Source of the DNA: Paenibacillus planticolens
Lineage (GTDB): Bacteria; Bacillota; Bacilli; Paenibacillales; NBRC-103111
DNA: 64,000 bases
Assembly (NCBI RefSeq): GCF_013141725.1
Contig: NZ_WHNZ01000045.1
Span: 124,001 to 188,000 of the forward strand
Direction of reading: 5' to 3'
The position numbers and the translations under genes are program-made. Positions 34,393 through 43,510 of this stretch are shown in pieces. Each line of letters opens with the position of its first letter. Within the stretch, counting starts at the first letter, position 1. The notes under the pieces were generated by a model. That model had not been told where the DNA came from. It saw only the letters and a program-made list of their open reading frames with translations, and searched no databases.

Positions 34393-34840
34393 CATCGGAG
34401 GCCCAACTCCGATTCATGTTCAACTTGTTCAACTTCCTCATCTCGCACCAATCTCACTAACGAGCACATTTGCCTCTCCTTGTGACTTACAGCAGCTATC
34501 TCTCGCATTGGAGGCCCCACTCCGATTCATGTTCAACTTGTTCAACTCCCTCATCTCGCCCCCATTTCACTAACGAGCACATTTGCCTCTCCCTTGTCAC
34601 TAACAGTAGCTATCTCTCGCATCGGAGGCCCCGCTCCAATCATGTTCAACTTGTTCAACTCCCTCATCTAGCCCCCATTTCACTAACGAGCACATTTGCC
34701 TCTCTCTTGTCACTTACAGCAGCTATCTCTCGCACCGGAGGCCCCGCTCCGATTCATGTTCAACTTGTTTAACCCCTCATCTCACTCCCTTTCACTAACG
34801 AGCACATGTACCGCTCCCTTATCACACACAGCAAAAAGCC
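34393..34840. repeat. Tandem array 3: four ~113-bp units
   Basis: Units start at 34393, 34506, 34620 and 34733 with the key string CGGAGGCCCC (variants) followed by TCATGTTCAACTTGTTCAAC, CACTAACGAGCACAT and TTGCCTCTC. The last unit is the most diverged. Apparent open frames across it are frame-neutral products of the repeat and lack an RBS. Confidence 0.9.
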
Positions 34841-34880
34841 TTCAGCCAAGGATTTCTCCTTGCGCCAAAGGCTTCTCTAA

Positions 34881-35675
34881 TTACCCAAGCACCACGCGGT
34901 CATCCGACAGCTTGCTGCCGCTGATCTGTTCGAACTCACCGAGCAGCTGCTCCACGGTGAGATCCTTCTTCCTCTCCTCGCTCACGTCAAGGATGATGCG
35001 GCCCTTATCCATCATGATCAGGCGATTGCCCAGACGAATCGCCTGCTCCATGTTGTGCGTGACCATGAGCGTGGTCAGCTTCATCTCGCGCACGATCTCC
35101 TCGGTCAATCGTGTAATGAGCTCGGCCCGCGCGGGATCAAGCGCGGCGGTGTGCTCATCCAGCAGCAGAATCTGCGGCTTGGTAAAGGTCGCCATCAGCA
35201 AGCTGAGGGCTTGCCGCTCTCCACCGGAGAGCAGGCCCACCTTCGCGCGCAGACGACTTTCCAAGCCGATGCCCAGGCGCTGCAGCTGTTCCAAAAATAA
35301 CGCACGTCTACGCGCGTTAGTACCGAAGCTGAGCCCGCGCCTCTTGCCGCGGGAGTACGCCATGGCGAGATTCTCCTCGATCGTCATTCGAGGAGCTGTC
35401 CCCGCCATGGGATCTTGGAAGACGCGGCCGATCCAACGGCTGCGCTCGTATTCCGGCAGGTGATGGATGGTCTCACCATTAATCGCCACTTCGCCGGCAT
35501 CCGGCGTCATCACGCCGGAGATGATGTTCATGAGCGTCGATTTGCCAGCGCCGTTACTGCCAATGACCGTGACGAAGTCGCCGGGCTTCAGGGTTAAGTT
35601 AATGCCGATCAGCGCAATTTTCTCATCGGCCGAACCCGGGTTAAAAAGCTTGGAAACATTCGAGAGCTTCAGCAT
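34881..35675 (-). CDS. ABC transporter ATP-binding protein (TrpX-type system)
   Basis: The 264-aa ATPase has Walker A GSNGAGKST (about residue 40), signature LSGGERQAL, Walker B ILLLDEHTAALD and the H-loop VTHNMEQA. It energises the adjacent permease; its gene starts on the last base of the permease stop codon (TGATG), with GGGAGGTG inside the permease gene. The three-gene set resembles importers of aromatic amino acids or related solutes; the substrate is not proven. Confidence 0.95.
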   Translation of the reverse strand: MLKLSNVSKLFNPGSADEKIALIGINLTLKPGDFVTVIGSNGAGKSTLMNIISGVMTPDAGEVAINGETIHHLPEYERSRWIGRVFQDPMAGTAPRMTIEENLAMAYSRGKRRGLSFGTNARRRALFLEQLQRLGIGLESRLRAKVGLLSGGERQALSLLMATFTKPQILLLDEHTAALDPARAELITRLTEEIVREMKLTTLMVTHNMEQAIRLGNRLIMMDKGRIILDVSEERKKDLTVEQLLGEFEQISGSKLSDDRVVLG

Positions 35676-36589
35676 CAGCGGCCACCTCCCTTATTTATTT
35701 GCACAGCGCGGGCGATGATCTCGGCGGAACGCCGTTTGGCGGTTGCCTTTTGCCTAATGGACCTCTGCACAGACGGCAGCACGAGCGCGATGATAACGAT
35801 AATGGCGGTAATCAGCTTCAAATCGGAGGCATTGAGCCACTCCACACGCAGCGCCAACGCTACGACGATACGGTACACAATCGAGCCAAGAACAGCCGCA
35901 AGTGTCGCACGGAACACGCTCTGGGAACCGAAAATCGCTTCCCCGATAATGACCGAAGCCAAGCCAATAACGATCATCCCGATCCCCATGGAGATATCGG
36001 CAAACCCTGATTGCTGTGCAATCATCGCACCGGAAAGCGCTACTAATCCATTGGATAAGCTAACGCCAAGAATCGTCGTGTTATGTGTATTCGCTCCGAA
36101 GCTGCGAATCATTCGGGCGTTATCCCCCGTTGCACGCAGAGACAGCCCCAAATCGGTATGAAGGAACGCATCCAGCAGCAGTTTGAACACAATTACAACG
36201 ATGAACCCCGCCGCAATCGGAGAGATCGACGTGAACATCGTATCCGCCCCAAGCAGCGAAATGTTCGGTTTCCCCATAATCCGCATATTAATCGAGTACA
36301 AGGCGATCATCATCAGAATACCGGACAAAAGCCCGTTAATTTTCCCCTTTGTATGAAGCAATCCCGTACAAGCCCCTGCAGCAAGTCCACCGGCAAAAGC
36401 AGCCAGACACGCGAGCAAAGGCGAATAGCCGTGCGAAATCATAATAGCCGCGATAGCGCCGCCAGTCGTAAAACTCCCGTCCACCGTTAAATCCGGGAAA
36501 TCGAGAATGCGAAAAGTGATATAGACACCAAGTGCCATCAGGGCGTAAAGAAGACCCAGCTCGACGGCGCCGCTCATGGAACTCATCAT
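35675..36589 (-). CDS. ABC transporter permease (BPD_transp_2 type)
   Basis: The 304-aa permease has about eight to nine membrane segments, the N-terminal LGLLYALMALGVYITFRIL and DLTVDGSF motifs and a Gly/Ala-rich core (FAGGLAAGACTGLLHTKGKI) typical of the branched-chain/tryptophan-type importer permeases. The RBS AGGAGG is 10 nt before ATG 36589. It overlaps the ATPase gene. Confidence 0.93.
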   Translation of the reverse strand: MMSSMSGAVELGLLYALMALGVYITFRILDFPDLTVDGSFTTGGAIAAIMISHGYSPLLACLAAFAGGLAAGACTGLLHTKGKINGLLSGILMMIALYSINMRIMGKPNISLLGADTMFTSISPIAAGFIVVIVFKLLLDAFLHTDLGLSLRATGDNARMIRSFGANTHNTTILGVSLSNGLVALSGAMIAQQSGFADISMGIGMIVIGLASVIIGEAIFGSQSVFRATLAAVLGSIVYRIVVALALRVEWLNASDLKLITAIIVIIALVLPSVQRSIRQKATAKRRSAEIIARAVQINKGGGR

Positions 36590-36646
36590 AGTTTAACAAC
36601 CTCCTATTTTAAAATTAAACAACGTCCGTCACTACGCCCCAATGGG

Positions 36647-36686
36647 AGAAAAAAGAGGCGAACGAAAGTGTCGTCCACCCCTCTTG
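36647..36686 (-). terminator. Intercistronic terminator between binding protein and permease
   Basis: On the minus strand AAGAGG...CCTCTT with an inner ACGAC/CGT pairing is followed by TTTTTTC. Partial termination here would give more binding protein than permease. Confidence 0.65.
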
Positions 36687-36697
36687 TATCCAAAACA

Positions 36698-37747
36698 TTA
36701 CTGAATGATGTTTTTCTCTTTATCTTTCACCGCATTTTTCATAGCGTCCGTAACTTCAATACCTTGATCTTTAGCAGCTTTCAGGTTCAAGATCAGATCC
36801 AGCTTATCGGGAACCGTTACTTTCATGTCCGCTGGTTTCTTGCCGTTTTTCAAAATATCAACAGCCATTTGACCTACTTGATAGCCATGATCATAGTATT
36901 TGAAACCAACCGTTGCAAAAGCTCCTTTTTCCACGGTATCGCGGTCGCTGGAGAAGAACGGAATTTTCTTATCATTAGCAATTTGAATGATGCCATCTAC
37001 ACCGCTAACAACTGTGTTGTCCAGCGTAATCAAGAATGCATCCGCGCGTCCAACCAGCGATTGAGCGGCTTGCTTTACTTCGGATGTATTCGTTACAGGT
37101 GCTTTAACCAGCTTGATGTTGTGCTTCGCCAGAGCTTGCTCCGCATTTTTCGCCATGATGACAGCGTTCGGCTCTCCTTCATTGATAACAAGACCGACCG
37201 TTTTCACTTTCGGCATGTTAGCTGCAACGAAATCCATCAATTGAGCGACCGCCATAGGGTTCGTATCGGATGCTCCGGAAACGGTACCGCCCGGCTTATC
37301 CACATTCGTCACGATTTTAGCTGCAACCGGATCCGTAACGGCCGCAAACAGAACAGGCGCTTTTTTCACTTGTTGTACAACCGCTTGAGCGGATGGAGTT
37401 GCAATACCGAGCACCAGATCATTGTCGGCGGAAGCGATTTTTTGCGCGATTGATAAATTGTTCGTTTGATCGCCTTGTGCGTTGTTGAAGTCAACCTTCA
37501 AGTTCGTGCCTTCGACAATTCCGGCATCTTTAAGCGCTGCCAGAAACCCTTGACGGGTTGCATCCAAAGAAGGATGTTCCACGATTTGCGAAATCGCGAT
37601 TTTGTACGTCTTTTGCGCAGCTGCCGTTGCTGCCGGAGCTGTTGACGCACCTCCTGCGGCAGGAGTTGTTGCTGCCTTTTGACCACAACCGGCTACGACC
37701 ATAAGAGCTGCTGATAATACAAGTGATGCGAGTGCTTTCTTTTTCAA
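36698..37747 (-). CDS. ABC substrate-binding lipoprotein (ABC_sub_bind family)
   Basis: The 349-aa lipoprotein has a signal peptide ending in the lipobox VAGC, an Ala/Thr/Pro linker and a periplasmic-binding type 1 fold (KIAISQIVEHPSLDATRQGF, LVLGIATPSAQAV, PVLFAAVTDPVAAKIV). The start is a TTG at 37747 (LKKKALASLV) with GAGGGG 8 nt upstream; the in-frame extension to 37795 has no RBS. Family members bind tryptophan, tyrosine or unknown solutes. It is the first gene of the importer operon. Confidence 0.93.
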   Translation of the reverse strand: MKKKALASLVLSAALMVVAGCGQKAATTPAAGGASTAPAATAAAQKTYKIAISQIVEHPSLDATRQGFLAALKDAGIVEGTNLKVDFNNAQGDQTNNLSIAQKIASADNDLVLGIATPSAQAVVQQVKKAPVLFAAVTDPVAAKIVTNVDKPGGTVSGASDTNPMAVAQLMDFVAANMPKVKTVGLVINEGEPNAVIMAKNAEQALAKHNIKLVKAPVTNTSEVKQAAQSLVGRADAFLITLDNTVVSGVDGIIQIANDKKIPFFSSDRDTVEKGAFATVGFKYYDHGYQVGQMAVDILKNGKKPADMKVTVPDKLDLILNLKAAKDQGIEVTDAMKNAVKDKEKNIIQ

Positions 37748-37875
37748 CCTAATTACCCCTCTCTTTTTGTATCCTATTGGCCAGCTTGAATCCACTGCCC
37801 GCTCACCACTTTAACGCTTTCGTTCGGCAAAGTGTGAAGGCGCTGTCAGGTATCCAAGTGAGTCTAATTTACCAT

Positions 37876-37904
37876 AGTTTAATTGGCTTGCGTGTTTCCG
37901 TCAA
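37876..37904 (-). promoter_or_regulatory. Promoter of the ABC importer operon
   Basis: On the minus strand TTGACG (37904-37899), 17 nt and TAAACT (37881-37876). The leader to the TTG start is about 125 nt; I see no T-box or known riboswitch in it. Confidence 0.65.
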
Positions 37905-37948
37905 TCGTTTTATCAATTCTGGTCATATAGGTACGCGATCCCCGGTGA

Positions 37949-38926
37949 TTACTGTCGATAAAAGTCGTGAAGCAGCTCATCCATGACCCGATTCGTCCTA
38001 GCTGCCGACCGCCCCGTGCTCGGGCTTTGCCCCACGCCTCTAAGCTCATCAACGACCATTCCGATTAAAGGCTGCTGAACATGCGCCGGACCCGGAATCG
38101 TCATTTCCTGCACCTGACCATCCGCCGTCTCCACGCGAACGTCCTCGCCAAACGTAGAAAACGTGACCTTGCCGAGACTGCCCACAATCTCGTTCACATC
38201 GCTGCGCTTGAAGCTGTTGAAACTCCAAATTCCCGTTCCCATTACACCGGATTCAAACGCGTAGGCTGTTGTCACCATATCCTCAACTTGATGCCGCCCG
38301 CTCTGATTTCTGGCAAAACCCTTGACCTCGCCGATCATACCCAGCAAATAGTCCAGAATGTCCAGCGTGTGGCTGGCCAAATCAACGAAGAGCCCGCCGC
38401 CCGAAAGCTCAGGCTGCAAGCGCCATGGCAGATCCTGCCCTTGCTCCTCCCGCAGCATTTGCAGATAAGTGGTGCTAACGAAACGAATTTCCCCCAGTAC
38501 GCCGCTGTCTAACAATTCTTTAATCCGGACAAATTTAGGCAGGCCTCTGCGGTAATAGGCAACAAACAGCGGTACCCCTGCTTCTTCGCAGGCCGCGATC
38601 ATCTCCAGACACTCCCCATGATTTCTAGCCATTGGCTTTTCCACGTAAACAGGCTTTCCTGCCTTGGCCGCCATCAACGTATATTCATGATGAAAACCGG
38701 GCGGCGTTGCGACATAAATAGCGTTCACATCCGGATCGTGGATTAGCGCATTCGCATCATCGTACCATTTGGCTACGCCATGTCTTCTCGCATAATCTTC
38801 AGCCAATCGGCCATTGCGCCGCATGACGGCAACCAGCTCTGAGCCTGTCACCTTCTGCAAAGCCGGTCCGCTTTTTACTTCGGTCACATCGCCGCAGCCA
38901 ATAATTCCCCACCGTACTTTATCCAT
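37949..38926 (-). CDS. Gfo/Idh/MocA-family oxidoreductase
   Basis: The 325-aa NAD(P)-dependent protein has the Rossmann motif WGIIGCGDVTEVKSGPA, the EKPMARN motif (catalytic Lys, about residue 97) and a C-terminal alpha/beta dimerisation domain with the SHTLDI His. Sugar-related substrates are usual; the specific one is unknown. The RBS GGAGGGG is 8 nt upstream. Confidence 0.93.
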   Translation of the reverse strand: MDKVRWGIIGCGDVTEVKSGPALQKVTGSELVAVMRRNGRLAEDYARRHGVAKWYDDANALIHDPDVNAIYVATPPGFHHEYTLMAAKAGKPVYVEKPMARNHGECLEMIAACEEAGVPLFVAYYRRGLPKFVRIKELLDSGVLGEIRFVSTTYLQMLREEQGQDLPWRLQPELSGGGLFVDLASHTLDILDYLLGMIGEVKGFARNQSGRHQVEDMVTTAYAFESGVMGTGIWSFNSFKRSDVNEIVGSLGKVTFSTFGEDVRVETADGQVQEMTIPGPAHVQQPLIGMVVDELRGVGQSPSTGRSAARTNRVMDELLHDFYRQ

Positions 38927-39107
38927 TGCCGCATCCCCTCCAGATCATCTTCTGTTTCTACTGTACCTATTCGCCATTTGCGTTCTTCTTCCTTTCTGCG
39001 CCCTTTCTTCAGGTGGCACACTACATTTCGCCGAAATTGGCCCTGTGTAAATACTGTGTCCATTGCTATAATGTCGTAAAACCTAAAGAAGCAGGTGAAT
39101 AGCAGCT

Positions 39108-39731
39108 ATGTACATCCCTCCCTATTTTGAAATAAAAGACCGCAGCCTCATGCACGATATTATTGAACAAAACGGCTTCGCCACACTCATTTCCCAGCAT
39201 CAAAACCGCCCGTTCGCGACCCACCTGCCGCTTATATTGGATCGCACAAATGAATGCTTATATGGACATGTTGCACGCCCCAACCCGCAATGGAGGGAAC
39301 TCGGGCAGCAGGAGGTTCTCGTCATTTTCCAGGGACCGCACAGCTACATTTCCCCCTCTTGGTACGAAACAAGCAAGTCCGTTCCCACATGGAACTATGT
39401 GGCTGTTCATGTATACGGTCAAGCCCATCTTATTGATGACGAGCAAGAAGTGATGGCTTCCATGCAAAGTTTGATTGCAAAATATGAAGAGCCCGACAGT
39501 CCCTATGAGTTAGGTTCTGTAGATCCCGCCTATTTGGCCGGATTAAACCAAGGCATTCAGGGCTTCAAAATCAACATTACGAGCATGGAGGGCAAGGCCA
39601 AACTAAGCCAAAACCATCCCGCGGAACGCCAAGAGCTTGTCATCCAAAGGCTGGAAGCTCTGAATAGAGAGAACGAGCGCAAAATCGCCGCCCTGATGAA
39701 AGGAAATCTTGAATCTCACAGCACTCGATGA
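39108..39731 (+). CDS. PaiB-type FMN-binding regulator
   Basis: The 207-aa protein starts MYIPPYFEI and carries THLPLILD, GHVARPNPQW and FQGPHSYISPSWYETSKSVPTW, all conserved in the PaiB/FMN-binding split-barrel family. Bacillus PaiB affects sporulation and degradative enzyme genes. It stands alone, and no paiA acetyltransferase is adjacent. Confidence 0.94.
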   Translation: MYIPPYFEIKDRSLMHDIIEQNGFATLISQHQNRPFATHLPLILDRTNECLYGHVARPNPQWRELGQQEVLVIFQGPHSYISPSWYETSKSVPTWNYVAVHVYGQAHLIDDEQEVMASMQSLIAKYEEPDSPYELGSVDPAYLAGLNQGIQGFKINITSMEGKAKLSQNHPAERQELVIQRLEALNRENERKIAALMKGNLESHSTR

Positions 39732-39740
39732 CAGAACGAC

Positions 39741-39779
39741 AAAAAGGGTTGAACAGATATCATCTGTCAACCCTTTTTT
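39741..39779. terminator. Bidirectional terminator
   Basis: AAAAAGGGTTG and ACAGAT pair with ATCTGT and CAACCCTTTTTT, between convergent paiB-like and bmrA-like genes. Confidence 0.93.
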
Positions 39780-39817
39780 GCTTGCCCCAGCAGGTTCTAT
39801 CCTACTCCAATGGAATT

Positions 39818-41644
39818 TCACGAATGGGTAGAAACCTCCGCAGGAGGCAGACCCTCCACCTGCACAATACCCGAATCAGCAGACAATTGCTCCTGCAGTT
39901 GAAGCTGCTGCGTAGCAAACTCGCGGTACATGTCGTGCGACTCCAGCAGCTCCTGATGCGTACCGCTTCCTGTCACGACGCCTTTGTCCAGGAAGATGAT
40001 CTGGTCAGCATCGACAACCGTCGACAAGCGATGTGCGATGACCAGCGTCGTCCGGCCCTGCATAAGGTTTTGCAGCGCTTGCTGCACAACAACCTCGGAC
40101 TTGCTGTCCAGACTCGATGTCGCTTCGTCCAGCATCAAAATTTTCGGATCTCGCAGCAAAGCACGCGCAATCGCAATCCGCTGCCGCTGTCCGCCGGACA
40201 GCTTGATGCCGCGCTCGCCGACTTCCGTCTCATACTTCTGCGGCAGCTCCTCAATAAAGGTGTCGGCATACGCCATCTGCGAAGCCCGCTGCAACTCCTC
40301 CAGCGTCACCTCACGCTGCAGCCCGTAACAAATATTATCCCGGATCGTGCCTGCAATCAGCGGACTCTCCTGTGAAACATACCCGATCTGATTCCGCCAG
40401 GAAATGAGCGAGAACTGATCGATGGCATCCGCACCTAAAGTGATGGAACCCTTCTGAGGCGCGTAGAACCTCTCCAACAGCGAGAACGTTGTCGTCTTCC
40501 CGCTTCCGCTCGGACCGACAATGGCCGTCACTTTGCCCGCTTCCATCGTAAAGCTGACATTTTTCAGGACAGATTCCCCTGCTTTGTAGCCATAAGTCAC
40601 CCGATCGAAAACGATCGACTGTGAAGCGTTCGCTACGGGCACGCCTGCATGCGGATTCTCCTCTTCGTAATCGAGCACATTGAGGATCGTGTCCGTCGCT
40701 CCCATCGCTTTCTGCGCTTGATTGAAAAACTGGGTAATTTGCGTAATCGGCATCACAATTTGAAATAAATAGAGCATGAAAGCCACTAGCTGACCTGCGG
40801 ATATCGCGCCTGAAGCGACCCGCATCCCACCGTAGCCGAACAAGACAACAAACAACATGAGCATAACAAACGTAACAAGCGGCGCCATTAATGCTTGAAT
40901 TTTGCCTTCGCGCAGCCCGAACTTAAACAGTTTTTGAATCCCCGAGCTGCCTTCCTGGTACTCGACCGGCTCCGCGTTGGCTGCTTTCACCAAGCGGATC
41001 TCCGACAGGACGCGATTCAGCACAGATGTAAAGCTTGCGGTCTCCGCCTGCATGCCCTTAGAGATTTTGAACATTTGCCGTCCCAATGGGAATAAGATGA
41101 GGAACGCCAGCGGGAATACGCTGAACATGATGAGCGTCATTTTCCAATCCATATACAGAAGAACCGCTACTGAACCTATAATCGAAATGACGCCCGTAAC
41201 GAATCCTGACGTATGCTCTGCGATAAGCCCTTTAATAACCGCCGTATCGTTCGTCATCCGGGAGATCGTATCCCCCGTCTGGTGATTATCATAATAGCCG
41301 ACCGGCAGCACCAGCAGCTTTTTCCATAGGCGATCCCGAATGCTGGCTACCACACTTTGCCCCGCGTAGTTCAATAAATACACGGAAATACCCGATGCTA
41401 CAGCCGAACCTACAAAGGCGATCGCCATCCCGGTAATCTGCATCCAATTCAATGCATCGATGGAAAAGCTGTCTACGACATTTTTTGTAAACAGCGGAAT
41501 TACCAGACCTACCAACGTTGAAATAATGCTTAACCCTAGCGCTATACTTAGCAACAGCTTTGGCGGATTCGCCTGCATCAGCAAGCGGACGAACCCTCGC
41601 CAGTTGCCCGCGCCCTCAGTCGCTTGTTTTCTTACAGATGCCAT
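39818..41644 (-). CDS. bmrA: BmrA-like multidrug ABC exporter
   Basis: The 608-aa half-transporter has six N-terminal TM helices and an ATPase with Walker A GPSGSGKTTT (about residue 383), Q-loop YVSQESPLIAGTIRDNICYG, signature LSGGQRQRIA, Walker B ILMLDEATSSLD and H-loop IAHRLSTV. Long stretches match Bacillus BmrA (for example SPLxxGTIRxNICYGL and KYETEVGERGI). It would work as a homodimer exporting drugs. The RBS AAAGGAG is 7 nt upstream. Confidence 0.93.
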   Translation of the reverse strand: MASVRKQATEGAGNWRGFVRLLMQANPPKLLLSIALGLSIISTLVGLVIPLFTKNVVDSFSIDALNWMQITGMAIAFVGSAVASGISVYLLNYAGQSVVASIRDRLWKKLLVLPVGYYDNHQTGDTISRMTNDTAVIKGLIAEHTSGFVTGVISIIGSVAVLLYMDWKMTLIMFSVFPLAFLILFPLGRQMFKISKGMQAETASFTSVLNRVLSEIRLVKAANAEPVEYQEGSSGIQKLFKFGLREGKIQALMAPLVTFVMLMLFVVLFGYGGMRVASGAISAGQLVAFMLYLFQIVMPITQITQFFNQAQKAMGATDTILNVLDYEEENPHAGVPVANASQSIVFDRVTYGYKAGESVLKNVSFTMEAGKVTAIVGPSGSGKTTTFSLLERFYAPQKGSITLGADAIDQFSLISWRNQIGYVSQESPLIAGTIRDNICYGLQREVTLEELQRASQMAYADTFIEELPQKYETEVGERGIKLSGGQRQRIAIARALLRDPKILMLDEATSSLDSKSEVVVQQALQNLMQGRTTLVIAHRLSTVVDADQIIFLDKGVVTGSGTHQELLESHDMYREFATQQLQLQEQLSADSGIVQVEGLPPAEVSTHS

Positions 41645-41802
41645 ATATCTCTACTCCTTTACCCGATCGGATGTTCATCCGTCTTGTGAATGATCTTTTC
41701 AGTATCTCTTTGCAAAAGAATCATACACTTGTATTTTAAACGGAATATAAACAGACTCGAATCGGTCCGCAGATGTAGAGGGCTTCATAACATGCGATGC
41801 AA

Positions 41803-42198
41803 CTAAGCCTCAGTTGAAATCTGCCAAACCACGCCAAACGGATCTTCCAGGCGGCCGAACATCGTTCCCCAGAACATGCGCTCGAACGGCATCATGACTT
41901 TACCGCCATCGGATAATCCTGCGAAAATCTGGCGGGCTTCCTCTTCACTTTGGAATTCCAACGTCAAATCCATGCCGCGGCCCCGATCCACCGTCTCCGT
42001 ACCTGCATCCGCCATGAAAAAGCGCAGACCAAGAGCATGAAGCTCCAGATGCATCACGCGATCGTTCATCGACTCGTCGGCTCCCGGCATATCCGCGAAC
42101 GTACGCAGGCTGACGATTTCCCCGCCGAGCGCTTTTACATAAAAGTCCGCTTGTTTCCTTGCACTGCTGCTATACAAATAAGGTGTTAACGTTGCCAT
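41803..42198 (-). CDS. VOC-superfamily (PhnB-like) protein
   Basis: The 131-aa protein has the PhnB-type start LTPYLYSSSARKQADFYVKA, the SDGGKVMMPFERMFWGTMFG block and an end with EDPFGVVWQIST. These form a glyoxalase/bleomycin-resistance fold. Function unknown; it is upstream of and on the same strand as the exporter, with about 160 bp between. The RBS AGGAGG is present. Confidence 0.9.
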   Translation of the reverse strand: MATLTPYLYSSSARKQADFYVKALGGEIVSLRTFADMPGADESMNDRVMHLELHALGLRFFMADAGTETVDRGRGMDLTLEFQSEEEARQIFAGLSDGGKVMMPFERMFWGTMFGRLEDPFGVVWQISTEA

Positions 42199-42264
42199 GT
42201 GAATTCCTCCTAAGGTTTAGTCGATACCGAATTTATCTTGCTATTTTCTCCTGCATAAATAAGG

Positions 42265-43296
42265 CTACCCCCATACTAAGCGGTCTCTGCCCTGCTCCTT
42301 GGCTGTATACAACAGTGCATCCGCAGCAGCCACGAGCTCCGCCGTTCTTTGGTCCTTCACGCGAATCGTAGCTCCAAAGCTCATCGTAACATGAAACTTC
42401 TCATCTTCCGAACCGAATTCCAGCGCCTTCAGCTTCTCTCTGAATTGCTGCATCAGCTCGCCCGCCAGAAGCCGGTCCTCGGTATACAAAATGACGGCAA
42501 ATTCTTCGCCGCCATAGCGGAAAGCACTGCCATGGGCTCTGGGAATGACGGAGTCAAACAAGCTTCCGATCGTTCGCAGCACCGAGTCCCCGACCTGATG
42601 ACCGTATCGGTCATTTACTTTCTTGAAATAATCGATATCCCCCATAATGAGGGTAAAATACCGCTTATTCGTAATCGTTTCCCTGATTTGTTCTTGAAAG
42701 CTGCGGTGATTGTAGAGCCCTGTGAGATAGTCTTTTTTAGCTAAATTCTCGAAGATTCCTTTCTCTACAAAATGTTTCCTTTCCCGCGCCACAATGATGC
42801 CGCCAATCACGCCCATCATAATCGTGAAAGCAAAATTAAACAAATGCCGCGGCAGCTCCTCCGCCATAAAACCGCCATCCACCAAAAGCACCACGCCGAT
42901 ATAACCGATAATTACCATGCACGTTGCCACCATTGCACCTGTGAAGCTCCAGTAGAGCGAAGCGTGCAGGAGGAGGAGATAGGCAATCGGATACAGCGGG
43001 CTGTTCGTGCCCCCTGTCAATGAAATAAGCATAATAAAAGCCACGTAATCCATGAACACGCCAATTCTCGTGACATAGCGGTAGATCATTGATTGAATCG
43101 GGCTGCGATGGAGAACAAATTCTGTAATGCTCATATAAATAACCCCAAAGACGAACAGCATGCAGAAAAGGATCAGATCACGCGTCGCATGATGATAGTA
43201 TTTCAGGAATAGAATGGTTGATGCCGGCACAAAAAACCACCGTACACAACTATAAGCGATCTCCAAAATATGATCAGACCTTCGAGTAGTTAACAC
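42265..43296 (-). CDS. Membrane diguanylate cyclase (GGDEF)
   Basis: The 343-aa protein has about six N-terminal TM helices (residues 10-165) and a GGDEF domain with an intact active site YGGEEF near residue 265 and substrate residues in DIDYFKKVNDRYGHQVGD. It would make cyclic di-GMP from two GTP. The upstream inhibitory I-site position reads RAHG instead of RxxD, so product inhibition may be lost. The start is GTG 43296 with GGGAAGTG 8 nt before it. Confidence 0.93.
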   Translation of the reverse strand: MLTTRRSDHILEIAYSCVRWFFVPASTILFLKYYHHATRDLILFCMLFVFGVIYMSITEFVLHRSPIQSMIYRYVTRIGVFMDYVAFIMLISLTGGTNSPLYPIAYLLLLHASLYWSFTGAMVATCMVIIGYIGVVLLVDGGFMAEELPRHLFNFAFTIMMGVIGGIIVARERKHFVEKGIFENLAKKDYLTGLYNHRSFQEQIRETITNKRYFTLIMGDIDYFKKVNDRYGHQVGDSVLRTIGSLFDSVIPRAHGSAFRYGGEEFAVILYTEDRLLAGELMQQFREKLKALEFGSEDEKFHVTMSFGATIRVKDQRTAELVAAADALLYTAKEQGRDRLVWG

Positions 43297-43510
43297 GTTG
43301 CAATCACTTCCCTGAAAATGGAATCTATCTCATCAGAGTTTCTAGAGTGGTCCTAGGAACTCCTTCTTCAAGCAATCTATGTGCGCCTTTCCTAAAAGCA
43401 GGGACTGACCCGGTGCCTTTTTGGGGTGCTGATTTTTGTTTTTTCCAGTTGCTTTCTATACAATAAAAGAGCAAGATATAGCGTCAGATGATTCTTAAGG
43501 AGGTATTTCG

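Noticed and set aside
24000..34840. Regular repeats as possible CRISPR arrays
   Set aside because: Whole ~113-bp units repeat, including the supposed spacers; no 24-37-bp direct repeats with unique spacers and no cas genes.
34370..35463. Plus-strand open frames across array 3 and into the ABC ATPase gene
   Set aside because: They repeat with the array and then run antisense to a well-supported ATPase gene.
43370..43435. Possible terminator or IS remnant before the alcohol dehydrogenase gene
   Set aside because: GGTGCC...GGGTGC pairing is weak and no inverted-repeat ends or transposase fragment could be seen.
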